Counted from the stretch's first letter, positions 26,696 through 36,633 are shown. The stretch is DNA of 64,000 bases from DATJLY01 sp963773665 (GCA_963773665.1 CAVZBZ010000004.1:310001-374000), one strand, 5' to 3'. The notes: generated by a model not told the origin, from the letters alone. Numbers and translations: made by a program.

Positions 26696-27862
26696 ATGGC
26701 TTCTCTCCGTGAGCACAAACTTGCGCCGCTCAAGCGCCCACCCTTCGAGGACGTCGTGCTGCTGTTGCAGGGCGGCGGCGCGCTCGGTGCCTACCAGGCG
26801 GGCGTGTACGAGGCGCTCGCCGAGGCCGGGCTGCATCCCGATTGGGTCGCCGGCATTTCGATCGGCGCGATCAACGCCGCGATCATCGCCGGCAATCCGC
26901 CGGAGACGCGCGTCGAGAAGCTCAAGTCCTTCTGGGAGGGACTCACCGCGTACTCCGCCTGGGATTATCTCGCCGATCCGTTGGCCCGCTTCGCGCGCGG
27001 CACCGACGCGCGCATCTTCGTCAATCAGTTGAGCGCCAACACGACCGTTATGGCGGGGGTGCAGGGATTCTTCGCGCCGCGCTTTCCCAATCCGTGGACC
27101 CAGCCGCGCGGCAGCGTCGAGGCGACGAGCTATTACGACACCTCGTCCCTCAAGGGCACGCTCGAGCGGTTCGTCGATTTCGACCGCATCAATCGCGCCG
27201 ATGCAATGCGCTTTTCAGTGGGCGCGGTCAATGTGCGCAGCGGCAATTTCACTTACTTCGACACCCGCACGCACCGCATCGCGCCCGAGCACGTGATGGC
27301 GTCGGGCTCGCTGCCGCCCGGCTTCCCCGCGACCGAGATCGAGGGCGAGCACTATTGGGACGGCGGTCTCGTCTCGAACACGCCGCTGCAGTGGGTGCTG
27401 CAATACGGCCCGCGCCGCGACACGCTCGCCTTCCAGGTCGATCTGTGGAGCGCGCACGGCGACTTCCCCGAGAGCATGGCCGAGGTGACGACGCGGCAGA
27501 AGGAGATCCTCTATTCGAGCCGCACGCGCGAGAACACCGAGCGCTTCAAGGGCATGCAGCACATCCGCCATGCCACGGCGAAACTGCTCGACGCGGTTCC
27601 GCCCGAGGCGCGGCAGTCGCCGGAATACGCGTTCCTCGCCGACTATGCCGACCACAAGGTCTACAGCATCGTCGAGCTGATCTATCACGCACACCACTAC
27701 GAGGGCGACTCCAAGGACTATGAGTTCTCGCGCCTCAGCATGGAGGAGCATTGGCGCACGGGATACAGCGATACCGCCCGCACGCTGCGCCATCCGGCGT
27801 CGCTGGCGCGGCCCAAGAGCGGCGACGGGCTCGCCCTCTTCGACATCCACGATTACGACTGA
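26696..27862 (+). CDS. Patatin-like phospholipase (DUF3734 type)
   Basis: 388 residues. Oxyanion loop 'LQGGGALGAYQAG' (about residues 24-36), nucleophile elbow 'GISIG' (about 53-57) and catalytic 'WDGGLVSN' Asp (about 221) complete the Ser-Asp dyad. The C-terminal ~110 residues form the DUF3734 extension, ending in 'EEHWRTGYSDTARTLRHP', seen in bacterial patatins associated with lipid or polyhydroxybutyrate metabolism. The divergent spacer to the SDR gene is 152 bp. Confidence 0.9.
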   Translation: MASLREHKLAPLKRPPFEDVVLLLQGGGALGAYQAGVYEALAEAGLHPDWVAGISIGAINAAIIAGNPPETRVEKLKSFWEGLTAYSAWDYLADPLARFARGTDARIFVNQLSANTTVMAGVQGFFAPRFPNPWTQPRGSVEATSYYDTSSLKGTLERFVDFDRINRADAMRFSVGAVNVRSGNFTYFDTRTHRIAPEHVMASGSLPPGFPATEIEGEHYWDGGLVSNTPLQWVLQYGPRRDTLAFQVDLWSAHGDFPESMAEVTTRQKEILYSSRTRENTERFKGMQHIRHATAKLLDAVPPEARQSPEYAFLADYADHKVYSIVELIYHAHHYEGDSKDYEFSRLSMEEHWRTGYSDTARTLRHPASLARPKSGDGLALFDIHDYD

Positions 27863-27880
27863 GCCGGACCCTAAAACGAG

Positions 27881-27911
27881 GGCGCCCGGTCAGGGGGGAT
27901 GACCGGGCGCC
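27881..27911. terminator. Strong hairpin after the patatin gene
   Basis: GGCGCCCGGTCA and TGACCGGGCGCC form a perfect 12-bp stem with a 7-base loop of mostly G, 18 bp past the patatin stop. There is no T run; it may stop transcription or protect the 3' end. Confidence 0.5.
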
Positions 27912-28053
27912 GGAAGTCCCCGCGGAGGGGGAGCCCAGCACGGTGGCCGGGCCGCCGGCTAGCGCCGGCCGCTTCTGTTACACGTAATTAGGAACGGTCC
28001 CGCGCGGCAAAAACCGGGATAAATGCATGGCGGGCCCGCGCCGATGGCATGGA

Positions 28054-28977
28054 TTACGCGCGCAGGCTGTCCCCGACCAGATCGGCACAGCGCCGCGGTT
28101 GCTCCGAAATGAGGAGATGGCCGGCGCCGCGCACCTGCACGAGATGCGCGTTGGGCATTTGCGCCGCCAGTTCCGGCAGCGCGCTCGAGACCCAATCGTT
28201 GTCCGGCATCGCCGGATCGCCGCCGATCAGCGTTACCTGGCGCGTCACTGCGGCAAGGCGCGGCCAGGTATCGGCGTCCGACTGGCTCTTGAAGATGAAG
28301 CTCTCGATCTCGGGCGGACAGCAGAGACGGAAGCCGCCGCCTTGCGCCGGACGAAGCGTCGCGCGGCAATGCGCCTCGAGCATATCCCGATCGAAGCGGG
28401 CGAACATACCGCGGCCCTTGAGCCGTTCGGCAAGCGCGTCGGGGCTCGGCCACTCCGCGCGGCGCTTCAGCGTGCCGGCGACGAGACGCTGCTGCTTCTC
28501 GACCGCCTCGGCGCGGGCGGCTGATCCGGCCGGCGGAAAGATCGGCGGCTCGAACGCCGTGAACGAGCGCCAGTCCGGCGCGCGGCCGAGCGCAAGGAGA
28601 CGCAGCGCCGCGGCCGCGCCGAGCGAATGGCCGACATACGCCACCTGCGCCACGCCCGCCTCGGCTGCGACGCGGCGTGTCAGATGGACGAGATCGTCGG
28701 CGATGCGGTCGACGGCGAAGACGGTCTCGACCGGCCCGCCGGGCCACGTCGATCCGCCGTGCCCGCGCGCGTCGAACGCGAAGACGCGCGCTTGCGCCGC
28801 GAGCATGCGCAGCCATGGCTCGTAGGATCCCGCCGCCATGCCGTTCGCATGGCCGAAGAGCAGCACCGGCCCGTCCTCGGGCCCGTCGATGCGATAGACC
28901 GGCAACTGAGCGCCATCCGGCATTGCGACCGTGATGACGGCGTCGGCGTCGGCGAGCGAGCAAAAGGCGGGAGTCAT
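28054..28977 (-). CDS. Alpha/beta hydrolase
   Basis: 307 residues. 'LLFGHANGMAAGSYEPWLRML' is the oxyanion loop, 'FDARGHGGST', the nucleophile elbow is 'VGHSLGAAAALRLLALG' and the catalytic His is in 'VRGAGHLLISEQP'. Resembles serine-type hydrolases for small esters or haloalkane-like folds, but the substrate is unknown. The gene is divergent from the MarR regulator with a 35-bp gap, suggesting control by it. Confidence 0.88.
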   Translation of the reverse strand: MTPAFCSLADADAVITVAMPDGAQLPVYRIDGPEDGPVLLFGHANGMAAGSYEPWLRMLAAQARVFAFDARGHGGSTWPGGPVETVFAVDRIADDLVHLTRRVAAEAGVAQVAYVGHSLGAAAALRLLALGRAPDWRSFTAFEPPIFPPAGSAARAEAVEKQQRLVAGTLKRRAEWPSPDALAERLKGRGMFARFDRDMLEAHCRATLRPAQGGGFRLCCPPEIESFIFKSQSDADTWPRLAAVTRQVTLIGGDPAMPDNDWVSSALPELAAQMPNAHLVQVRGAGHLLISEQPRRCADLVGDSLRA

Positions 28978-29012
28978 GACCGGCCGGGCGCGGCGCAGCT
29001 ATACTGGCGGCG

Positions 29013-29489
29013 ATGAAGGGCGAAGTGCCTTCGAGCGCGAGCGAACGGACGGCGAAGCCGCGCGCCGTCCGCTTGGGATTTCTCGACACGCTCATCGGCT
29101 ATCACCTGCGCCGCGCGCAGGTCGGCCTGTTCCAGCATTTCGCGCGCACCGTCGGCCGCGCCGGGGTGACGCCGGGGCAACTCGGCGCCGTCGCCACGAT
29201 CGGCGCCAATCCCGGCTTGAGCCAGACCCGGCTCGGCCGCGCGCTCGGCATCGACCGCTCGACCATGGTGGGATTGATCGACGGGCTCGAGCGGCGCGGC
29301 CTGGTCGTGCGCGAGGCGTCGCCCAACGATCGCCGCTCGCACGCGCTCCGCCTTTCCGGCAAGGGCGCGGAGCTGCTGGGCCGGCTCGAGGATGCGGCGC
29401 GGGCGCACGAGAGCGAATGGGCCGCGACGCTGAGCGCGGCCGAGCGCCGCCAGCTGATCGAACTGCTGCGCCGGCTTGCCGCCGAGTAG
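29013..29489 (+). CDS. MarR-family transcriptional regulator
   Basis: 158 residues with a MarR winged helix: 'VTPGQLGAVATIGANPGLSQTRLGRALGIDRSTMVGLIDGLERRGLVVREASPNDRRSHALRLSGKG', where 'SPNDRRSHALRLS' is the wing. Probably a repressor responding to a small aromatic ligand, and likely acts on the divergent hydrolase gene. Confidence 0.92.
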   Translation: MKGEVPSSASERTAKPRAVRLGFLDTLIGYHLRRAQVGLFQHFARTVGRAGVTPGQLGAVATIGANPGLSQTRLGRALGIDRSTMVGLIDGLERRGLVVREASPNDRRSHALRLSGKGAELLGRLEDAARAHESEWAATLSAAERRQLIELLRRLAAE

Positions 29490-29494
29490 GCGCG

Positions 29495-29608
29495 TCACTT
29501 GCCGTCGAGCTCCCACAGCCGGTTCTTGAGCTTGTACCCCTCGTCGGCCGCCGCGGACGCGCTCGTAACGGCGAGCAGCACGGCCAGAGCAGCGACGGAT
29601 ATCGGCAA
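29495..29608 (-). CDS. Possible 37-residue secreted peptide
   Basis: Reads from a TTG start as a signal-peptide-like sequence 'PISVAALAVLLAVTSASAAA' followed by the short polar mature piece 'DEGYKLKNRLWELDGK'. It starts 3 bp after the stop of the amidotransferase gene, so it could be translated by coupling. It may be a truncated remnant of a longer secreted protein. Confidence 0.35.
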   Translation of the reverse strand: MPISVAALAVLLAVTSASAAADEGYKLKNRLWELDGK

Positions 29609-29611
29609 CGA

Positions 29612-30397
29612 TCAGGCCGCGCGGCGGCGGCGCGCATGCGCGCGGCAGGCATCGCCGAAGGCGGCGAACAGCGCGCGCGAGAAGGGCTGCTCCTGATGGC
29701 GATGCTCGGGGTGCCACTGCACGCCGACGATGAAGCGCGCCTGCGGCACGCGCACGCCCTCGATCTGCCCGTCGGGCGCGGTCGCCTCGACGACGAGGCC
29801 GGGCGCGAGCCGGTCGATGCCCTGGAAGTGGAGCGAATTGACGACCAGCTCGGTCGCGCCGCCGTTCAGCGCCGCGAAGAACCCGCCGGGCGTGAACGCG
29901 ACCGAATGCGCGTCGTGGGCATAGCGCTCGTCCATCGTGTCCCGCTTCGGCGCGCGATGGTCGAGCCGGCCGGGAACCTCGTGCAGCACGCCGTGCAGGC
30001 TTCCGCCCAGCGCGACATTGAGCTCTTGCATGCCGCGGCAGATGGCGAGGACCGGCAGGTTCATCCGCGCCGCCGCGCGCAGGAGGGGCAGCGACGTTTC
30101 GTCGCGCTTGGGGTCAACCTTGCGCTCGGGCGGAAGCGCCGACCCGCCGTAATGATGCGGCTCGATATCGGTGCGCGAGCCCGGCAGGAGCAGCCCGTCG
30201 AGGCGCCGGACCGCCTCCTCGGCCGCGACCCGGTCGCCTGCCGCCGGCACCAGAAGCGGCAGCCCGCCGACCGCGTCGACGACGGTCACGACGTATTTCT
30301 CGGACACCGTATGGAACGTGTGATCGCCTTCCGTGCGAACGCAACAAACCAGGCCGATCACCGGCGGCGGCTCGCTGCCGCCAAAAGGAGCTGGCAT
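29612..30397 (-). CDS. Gamma-glutamyl-gamma-aminobutyrate hydrolase family protein (PuuD-like)
   Basis: 261 residues, class I glutamine amidotransferase fold. Nucleophile Cys in 'AICRGMQELNVALGGSLH', and the His/Glu of the triad in 'GVQWHPEHRHQ'. 'RLDGLLLPGSRTDIEPHHYG' is the N-terminal signature of the PuuD group, which hydrolyses gamma-glutamyl conjugates of amines. No putrescine-catabolism genes adjoin it. Confidence 0.9.
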   Translation of the reverse strand: MPAPFGGSEPPPVIGLVCCVRTEGDHTFHTVSEKYVVTVVDAVGGLPLLVPAAGDRVAAEEAVRRLDGLLLPGSRTDIEPHHYGGSALPPERKVDPKRDETSLPLLRAAARMNLPVLAICRGMQELNVALGGSLHGVLHEVPGRLDHRAPKRDTMDERYAHDAHSVAFTPGGFFAALNGGATELVVNSLHFQGIDRLAPGLVVEATAPDGQIEGVRVPQARFIVGVQWHPEHRHQEQPFSRALFAAFGDACRAHARRRRAA

Positions 30398-30454
30398 GGC
30401 AGTTATATGAACCGAACTTCGCCAGCGTGCAAGCGCGCGGCGCCTAAAGTTTGG

Positions 30455-31111
30455 TTAAGGATGGGCGTTGGGGCGCGGGTCGGTCCAATAGAACAGGTTC
30501 GGGTCGAGCGGCGCGTCGAACCGCGGATTCTCGAGCGTCACCGTCACCTGCTTCCGCTGCGCGTCGAGCACGGTCCATTGCCTGAGCTCGAGCGGCTTGT
30601 CGGAGAGGACGACGGTGACCTGGCCGATATCGGGATTCGTGGTCTCGACCAGCGTGAGCCGCAGCGTGTCGGCGGCACGCTTGAAGTCGGTCACGGTGAT
30701 GTCGCCGAAAAGGGAGATCGGATCGCGCAGCAGGAACCAGGCCGGCGTGTCGTTGACATAAGTGCGCGACACCTGCTCGAGCCGGCTGTCGTAGTAATAG
30801 ATTTGCCCTTCGGTCGCGACGATCAGGATCGGCGAGGGCGGGTCATAGACGATCCGCATCTTGCCCGGCCGGGCGAGATAGATGGTGCCGTTGGCGACGC
30901 CGCCGTCGTCTGCCACCTGTTCGAAACGCGACTGCATCGTGTGGATGGCGTTCAGGTATTGCTGCACCCGCGTCACGTCGGCGCGGGCCGCAGGATCGAG
31001 CTGCGCCGGGCGCGGCGGCGCCGCGCGCACGAGACGCGGCACGAGCGCCGCCGCGCCGAGAAGGCCAAGCGCGGCGCGGCGCGTCAGGGGGGATTTCGAT
31101 TCGTGTGCCAT
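30455..31111 (-). CDS. lolA: Outer-membrane lipoprotein carrier protein LolA
   Basis: 218 residues. The twin-arginine-like leader 'RRAALGLLGAAALVPRLVRA' is followed by a LolA domain: 'LNAIHTMQSRFEQV', 'GTIYLARPGKMRIVYDPPSPILIVATEGQIYYYDS', 'NDTPAWFLLRDPISL' and 'NLFYWTDPRP'. It escorts lipoproteins through the periplasm. It follows ftsK by 37 bp on the same strand, the standard alphaproteobacterial order. Confidence 0.93.
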   Translation of the reverse strand: MAHESKSPLTRRAALGLLGAAALVPRLVRAAPPRPAQLDPAARADVTRVQQYLNAIHTMQSRFEQVADDGGVANGTIYLARPGKMRIVYDPPSPILIVATEGQIYYYDSRLEQVSRTYVNDTPAWFLLRDPISLFGDITVTDFKRAADTLRLTLVETTNPDIGQVTVVLSDKPLELRQWTVLDAQRKQVTVTLENPRFDAPLDPNLFYWTDPRPNAHP

Positions 31112-31148
31112 GGTCCTTAGATAACAACTGAGACGCGGCTGTCGCCCC

Positions 31149-33485
31149 CTAGTCGATCTTTCGGGCCAGGACCTCGCGCTTGCCGACGTGGTTCGCGGCG
31201 CTCACCACGCCCTCGGCCTCCATGCGCTCGACGATGCGGGCGGCGCGGTTATAGCCGATCTGGAGATGGCGCTGCACGAAGCTCGTCGAGGCCTTGCGCT
31301 CGCGGCAGACGAGCGCAACCGCCTGGTCGTAGAGCTGATCGCCCGAGCCGCCCTCGTCGTCGTCGCCGGCGCCGCCGAGGAAGCTCTCGCCGTCCTCGCT
31401 CTCCTCGGTGACCTCGTCGAGATATGTCGGCTCGCCGCCATTCACCTTGAGGAAGCGGACAATCGATTCGACCTCCTCGTCGGAGACGAACGGCCCGTGC
31501 ACGCGGGTGATGCGGCCGCCGCCCGCCATGTAGAGCATGTCGCCGCGCCCCAAAAGCTGCTCGGCGCCCGATTCGCCGAGGATGGTGCGGCTGTCGATCT
31601 TGGACGTGACCTGGAAGCTGATGCGGGTCGGGAAGTTCGCCTTGATCGTGCCGGTGATGACATCGACCGACGGACGCTGCGTCGCCATGACGATGTGAAT
31701 GCCGGCGGCGCGCGCCATCTGCGCCAGGCGCTGAATCGCCGCCTCGATGTCCTTGCCGGCGACGAGCATGAGGTCTGCCATCTCGTCCACCACGACGACG
31801 ATGAGCGGCAAGGGCGACGTTTCGAGCGGCTGCTCCTCGAACACGGGATGGCCGTCGTCGTCGAATCCCGTCTGCACGCGGCGCATCAAGGTCTCGCCCT
31901 TCGCCGCCGCTTCGGCGAGGCGCTGGTTGTAGCCCTCGATGTTGCGCACGCCGAGCTTCGACATGGCGCGGTAGCGGTTCTCCATCTCGCGCACGGTCCA
32001 TTTGAGCGCGACCACCGCCTTGCGCGCCTCGGTCACGACCGGCGCGAGAAGATGCGGAATCCCGTCATAGACGCTGAGCTCCAGCATCTTCGGATCGATC
32101 ATGATGAACTTGCACTCGTCGGGCGGCAGGCGATAGAGGATCGACAGGATCATGGTGTTGATGCCGACCGACTTGCCCGAGCCGGTGGTGCCGGCGATCA
32201 GGAGATGCGGCATGCGCGCGAGATCGGTGATGACCGGCGCGCCGGAGATGTCCTTGCCGAGGACGAGCGGGAGCTTCGCGCCGGTGCGCTCGTAGGCCTC
32301 GGTGGCGAGAAGCTCGCGCAGATAGACCATCTCGGTCCTCTGGTTCGGCAGCTCGATGCCGATGACGTTGCGGCCCGGCACGACGGCGATGCGGGCGGAG
32401 ATGGCGCTCATCGAGCGCGCCACGTCGTCGGCCAAGCCGATGACGCGCGAGGCCTTGATGCCGGGCGCGGGCTCGAGCTCGTAGAGCGCCACCACGGGGC
32501 CCGGCCGCACCTTCACGATCTGCCCGCGCACGCCGTAATCCTCGAGCACCGATTCGAGGAGGCGGGCGTTCTGCTGCAGCGATTCCTCGTTGATCGTCGC
32601 CGCCTTGGCGGCCGGCACCTCTTTCAGGAGATCGAGCGGCGGCAGGAGATGCTCGCCCGAGCCGCGCAAGTCGAGCGAGGCCTGGCGCGCGGGATCGGCG
32701 CGTTTTTTCGCCCGCGGCGGCAGATCGACGGTGGCGGTGCGGCGCGGCAGCCGCGGCTCGTCGTCGTCCTCCTCGGGCTCGGCCACAGGCGCCCGCACAA
32801 GCTGCGGCTCGCGCCGCAGCGGGACCGGCGCGTCGATCGCTTGCGCTTCCTTGCGCCAGGATGCCAGCCGCGCGGCAAATCGTGCGAAGACTCCTTCGCG
32901 CCGCGGCCGGTCCTCGCGCGCGAGCGCGGCCAAGGCGCGCGCCGCGGCGGCCGGCGAAAAGCCCATGACATAGAGCAGCATGAGCGCCACGAGCGCTGCC
33001 GCCGCCATCGCCGCCAAAGGCGGCGCGAGGTTGGCGGCGTCGAGCGCCTTGGCGCCGAGCCCGCCGAGCGCGCCGCCCAATCCGCCCGCGAGCGGCCAGA
33101 AGGACGGCGCCGGAAAGATCGAGAGCGCGAGCGCTGCCGCCGCCAGCATCGGCGGCAGCACGACGAGGCGCAGCCACAGCCGTGCGAGCCCGCGCGCCAG
33201 CAGCAGCCGCACCGCCCAGTCGAGCAGCACGATCGGCAGGAGCCACGCGCCGAGGCCCAATCCCTGCAACAGCGCATCCGACAGGCACGCGCCGAAATAG
33301 CCCAGCGCATTGCCGACCGGCTGCGCGACCGCGTGATTCCACGACGGATCGGCGCGGTCGTATGTGGCGAGCGCCAGCGCCAGCAGCACCGATGCCACCA
33401 GCAGCACCAGCCCCATCGCCTGCATCGCCAGGCGGCGCAGCGAGAAGCCTTCGGGCGCCTTCGCGATTTCGGAGAGAGCGCTCAT
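31149..33485 (-). CDS. ftsK: DNA translocase FtsK
   Basis: 778 residues. The N-terminal four-helix membrane domain (about residues 20-180) is followed by a short acidic linker and the RecA-like motor: Walker A '[18 protein letters not shown]' (about residue 435), Walker B '[15 protein letters not shown]', '[25 protein letters not shown]'. The C-terminal gamma winged helix '[27 protein letters not shown]' reads KOPS on the chromosome. The ATG at 33485 overlaps the aminotransferase stop by 4 bp. Confidence 0.96.
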   Translation of the reverse strand: MSALSEIAKAPEGFSLRRLAMQAMGLVLLVASVLLALALATYDRADPSWNHAVAQPVGNALGYFGACLSDALLQGLGLGAWLLPIVLLDWAVRLLLARGLARLWLRLVVLPPMLAAAALALSIFPAPSFWPLAGGLGGALGGLGAKALDAANLAPPLAAMAAAALVALMLLYVMGFSPAAAARALAALAREDRPRREGVFARFAARLASWRKEAQAIDAPVPLRREPQLVRAPVAEPEEDDDEPRLPRRTATVDLPPRAKKRADPARQASLDLRGSGEHLLPPLDLLKEVPAAKAATINEESLQQNARLLESVLEDYGVRGQIVKVRPGPVVALYELEPAPGIKASRVIGLADDVARSMSAISARIAVVPGRNVIGIELPNQRTEMVYLRELLATEAYERTGAKLPLVLGKDISGAPVITDLARMPHLLIAGTTGSGKSVGINTMILSILYRLPPDECKFIMIDPKMLELSVYDGIPHLLAPVVTEARKAVVALKWTVREMENRYRAMSKLGVRNIEGYNQRLAEAAAKGETLMRRVQTGFDDDGHPVFEEQPLETSPLPLIVVVVDEMADLMLVAGKDIEAAIQRLAQMARAAGIHIVMATQRPSVDVITGTIKANFPTRISFQVTSKIDSRTILGESGAEQLLGRGDMLYMAGGGRITRVHGPFVSDEEVESIVRFLKVNGGEPTYLDEVTEESEDGESFLGGAGDDDEGGSGDQLYDQAVALVCRERKASTSFVQRHLQIGYNRAARIVERMEAEGVVSAANHVGKREVLARKID

Positions 33486-34676
33486 GCGAGCACCTGGACC
33501 ATGCGCGAGAGGCCGGCCTCGATCGTCGCGTCGTCATGCACCAGCGCCACGCGGATGTAGCGTTGGCCGGGATTTTCGCCGCGCGCATTGGGCCTGGCGA
33601 TGTAGGCGCCGGGGAGCGTGCGCACCGCCGCCTCGCGCCACAGAGTGAGCGCCGCCTGCTCGCCGTCGCCGACATCGAGCCACAGCAGGAAACCGCCGGG
33701 CGGGCGATAGAAGCCGAAGCGGCCCTTCAGCACGCGCTCGGCCACGTCGAATTTCTTGCGATAGAGGGCGCGGTTCGCGTCGACATGTGCCTCATCGCGC
33801 CACAGCGCCGTCGCCGCCGCCTGGATCGGCAGCGGCACCTGCGCGCCGCCATAGCTGCGCAAGGTGTTCATCAGCTCGATCAGCTTCGCATCGCCGGCGA
33901 CGAAGCCGCAGCGCAAGCCCGCGGCGCTCGAGCGCTTCGACAGCGAGTGGAAGATGAGCACGTTCGCGAGATCGCCGCCCAAGGCGGCGCACGCTTCGAG
34001 CGCGCCGGGCGGCGCCTCCTTGTCGTAGATCTCGCAATAGCATTCATCCACCGCCAGCACGAAATCGTGCGCGCGGGCGAGGCGGATCGCCTGCTTCAGA
34101 TAATCGAGCGAGGCGATGGCGCCCTGCGGGTTGGCCGGGCTGCACAGATAGAAGAGCGCGGTGCGCGCCAGGACGGCGTCGGGAATGGCGTCGAGGTCGG
34201 GCAGGAACCCGGTCCGGGATGTCGCGTCGAGAAAGACCGGCTCCGCCCCCGCCATCTGCGCCGCGCCGTTATAGACGAGGTAATAGGGATTGGGCATGAG
34301 CACGACGGGCTCCCGGCCGCGCTTTTCCTGCGGCACCGCCATGGCGGCGACGAGGAAGAGCCCCTCCTTGGTGCCGTTCAGGGACAGCACGTGGCGCTCG
34401 CCGGCGATCATGCCCGGCGGCAGGCGATAGCGCCGCGCGAGCCACTCGGCGCAGGCGGTGCGGTAGGCCGGCGTCCCCTGCATCGGCGGATAGCGGTTCC
34501 ACAGATTCGCCGAACTCGGCGATGATCCGCGCCATCACCGGCGGCGGGTCGTGCTGCGGCTCGCCCAGCGACATCAGCACATGCGGCAGGTTGGTCCTGG
34601 GCGGCGCGGCATCGAGCAGCGCCCTGAGGCGCGCCCAGGGATTGTCGTCGATCCGCAGCAGGCGGGGGTTCACCAA
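33482..34676 (-). pseudogene. dapC: Aminotransferase, succinyldiaminopimelate transaminase type (DapC), frameshifted
   Basis: PLP-dependent class I/II aminotransferase of lysine/diaminopimelate synthesis. The start MVNPRLLRIDDNPWARLRALL is in one frame to about 34510 ('IIAEFGES'); the rest, after a one-base indel, runs 'ANLWNRYPPMQGTPAYR' onward. The PLP lysine is in 'FHSLSKRSSAAGLRCGFV', the hallmark of the DapC subgroup; 'NGTKEGLF' and 'PNPYYLVY' also fit. The start is TTG at 34676 (GGAGG 9 bp away) or GTG 34673. Restored length about 398. The context upstream of ftsK is conserved in the class. Confidence 0.85.
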
Positions 34677-34776
34677 GGGGCCGGGCCTCCGCGAGAGGGC
34701 TGAAGCATAGAGGTTTCCGCCAGCGAGGCCAAGAGCACCACCATATATAGCATTGCTGCCGCCACAGACCCGCTAA

Positions 34777-35763
34777 ATGCAGGACGGGATGGCCGCAAAT
34801 TGGGTTCGTTCGGTAATTCGGGCTTCGACTCGGGCGAAATTGGGTTCGTTCTATGTCGAGGCGCGGCTTTGGCCGAATGGCCCCATCTGCCCGCATTGCG
34901 GCAACGCGGATTCCAGCAAGATCGGCCGGCTTGAAGGCAAGACCACCCGGATCGGCCTGCGGAAGTGCTACGCCTGTCGCGAGCCGTTCAACGTGAAGGT
35001 CGGCACCGTTATGGAAGCGAGCCACGTTCCGCTCCGGGTGTGGCTCCAGGCGATCTACCTCCTGTGCTCGTCCAAGAAGGGCATCAGCACCCGTCAGTTG
35101 CAGCGCGCCTTCGGCTGCGGTCTCAAAACCGCGTGGTTCCTGTCGCATCGTGTCCGCGAAGCGATGGCCGATCTGCACATGCCCGATGCCGGCCCGCTCG
35201 GGGGCGAAGGCTCAACCGTCGAAGTGGACGAAACCTATGTCGGGGGCACCGCGAAGAACCGCCATGCCGACAGGCGGATGGGCCGCGGTGTCCACGATAA
35301 GGCCCCCGTATTCGCGCTGGTGGAGCGTAACGGGCGCGCTCGCGCCTACCATGTGCCCGAGGTCAACGGCTCAAATCTTCGGGAGATCGTGACCAAGAAC
35401 ATAGCGCGCGGAACCACCGTCCACTCCGACGACAGCCACATTACCCGCTTCGCGGTGCACGGCTTCCCCGGCGACAGCGTGAACCACAAGGACGGCGAAT
35501 ACGTCCGTGGCGACGTACACAGCAACACGGTCGAGGGCTATTTCGCCATCGTGAAGCGCGGCCTTACTGGCGTCTATCATGCCGTCAGCGAGGAACACCT
35601 GAACCGCTATCTGGCCGAGTTCAGCTTCCGCTACAGCCATCGTTCTGCGCTGGGCGTGGAGGATGTGGAGCGGGCCGAGCTCGCCCTGAAAGGCGTGAAG
35701 GGTAAGCGCCTTACCTATGCGACGCCTGACGGCAGGAAAGGCGCACGCTCGCTTACTAAGTGA
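34777..35763 (+). mobile_element. IS1595-family (ISXO2-like) transposase, N-terminus altered
   Basis: 328 residues. The N-terminal zinc ribbon has 'WPNGPICPHCGNADSSKIG' and 'KCYACREPF', then 'SSKKGISTRQLQRAFGCGLKTAWFLSHRVREAM'. The ISXO2-like catalytic domain holds 'EVDETYVGG', 'TVHSDDS' and 'HSNTVEGYFAIVKRGLTG'. Family proteins normally begin a few dozen residues of helix before WPdGP; here that part is encoded by copies of the 14-bp repeat AAATTGGGTTCGTT (34797 and 34837), reading 'KLGSF', so the original 5' end of the transposase and the left IS end may be lost. No good ribosome site is seen. Confidence 0.85.
34797..34850 (+). repeat. Two direct copies of the AAATTGGGTTCGTT repeat
   Basis: Copy 1 starts at 34797 and continues CGGTAATTCGG; copy 2 covers 34837-34850. 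They are 40 bp apart and translate as (N/K)-W/L-(G/V) 'KLGSF'-type peptides inside the transposase N-terminus. A third copy closes the segment at 37387. Confidence 0.8.
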
Positions 35764-35849
35764 GCCGCAGAACGGGGTTCGGCGGGTGCGGGAGCGGGCG
35801 GATCCGAGGCAGTTACGATTGCCGTTCTTTGAGGGGGAGGAGAACTAAG

Positions 35850-36074
35850 ATGCCGGCTCCGGTGACACCTTTTCCAGGCCAGCTTCTAGTAGGTCCGGGA
35901 TTGCACTGCCGCACTGCGCCAACCGCAGAACGCTTTGTAGACCTAGTCCCCGGCCCAAATACAGGGACAGTATGTATCCGCCTTGAGGCGCTGGGTGATA
36001 GAACACTGGATATAGCGCTGACGGTTCAGGCCCTGGATACTCTTGCAAAGGCCCTTGCGGGGCGGGTGCCGTGA
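35850..36074 (+). CDS. Small passenger protein
   Basis: 74 residues, MPAPVTPFPGQLLVGPGLHC to ALAGRVP. A strong ribosome site GGGGGAGGAG lies 7 bp before the ATG. The C-terminal half 'LGDRTLDIALTVQALDTLAKAL' looks like an amphipathic helix. No known domain. It lies 87 bp after the transposase in the same direction, between it and other passenger genes. Confidence 0.5.
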   Translation: MPAPVTPFPGQLLVGPGLHCRTAPTAERFVDLVPGPNTGTVCIRLEALGDRTLDIALTVQALDTLAKALAGRVP

Positions 36075-36139
36075 TTTCGTCTGTGGGTGGTGCTGAGGCA
36101 TCAAGCGCGGGAATCTGGCGCACGGTTGTCGGTGTCCTT

Positions 36140-36168
36140 GTCGCGTGGTAATCTCGTTGCCACGCGAC
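36140..36168. other. Inverted repeat GTCGCGTGG/CCACGCGAC
   Basis: Nine-bp perfect arms around an 11-base loop, 65 bp after the small passenger gene. Could be a hairpin terminator or an operator; no further evidence. Confidence 0.45.
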
Positions 36169-36194
36169 GGGGCGCACGCACCGCCGCTCATTCT

Positions 36195-36223
36195 ATCGGC
36201 CCGGACTGATCCTCCGGGCCGAT
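36195..36223 (+). terminator. Hairpin terminator candidate in the passenger region
   Basis: ATCGGCCCGGA and TCCGGGCCGAT form a perfect 11-bp stem with a 7-base loop, followed by CTCGTTTG. It separates the first passenger gene from the small membrane protein gene. Confidence 0.55.
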
Positions 36224-36270
36224 CTCGTTTGTAGCGCGGGCCTAAACTGAGTCGCTAGAGGGGGAAGCAA

Positions 36271-36450
36271 ATGCGGCGCAGATGGTGGTATGCGGCATTG
36301 CTAATCCTTCCGGGATTTTACGGGCAGTCCAATGTTCGGGAGGGCGGCGACTTTCTGCCGGGGGCGCTCATGGGGTTGCTAATCGCCGCGCTACTGGTCG
36401 GGGGCATTGAGGCAGGTCGCCTCATCGCCCAGCTTTTGCGGCGCGGCTAG
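36271..36450 (+). CDS. Small membrane protein (passenger)
   Basis: 59 residues with two hydrophobic segments ('WWYAALLILPGF' and 'PGALMGLLIAALLVGGI') and basic ends (MRRRWW...LLRRG). The ribosome site GAGGGGGAAG is 4-10 bp upstream of the ATG. It is 18 bp before the next small gene. No homologue is recognised. Confidence 0.5.
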   Translation: MRRRWWYAALLILPGFYGQSNVREGGDFLPGALMGLLIAALLVGGIEAGRLIAQLLRRG

Positions 36451-36468
36451 GGTTGCTATACCCGTCTG

Positions 36469-36633
36469 ATGTCCCGCAAGCCCACCCCCAAGCCCGACGA
36501 TCCCGCGCAGTCCAAGCGGTTCATTGAACTGGCGAAAGAAGCGGGTGCGGACGCGAGCGGGGGGCAGTTCGAGCGCGCGTTCAAGAGGGTGGTGGTTAAA
36601 CCGCCCGCATCTAAACCTTCGCGCGCCAAATGA
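36469..36633 (+). CDS. Small acidic/basic passenger protein
   Basis: 54 residues. 'DPAQSKRFIELAKEAGADASGGQFERAFKRVV' resembles short conserved proteins (SKRFIE...A.E...D.s...FerA) that often accompany DUF3800 genes in IS1595 elements. The end overlaps the convergent DUF3800 gene by 23 bp. Confidence 0.55.
   Translation: MSRKPTPKPDDPAQSKRFIELAKEAGADASGGQFERAFKRVVVKPPASKPSRAK

Noticed and set aside
28931..31120. 729-residue open frame on the plus strand over the MarR, PuuD and lolA genes
   Set aside because: Antisense to real genes and without motifs; GC-driven open frame.
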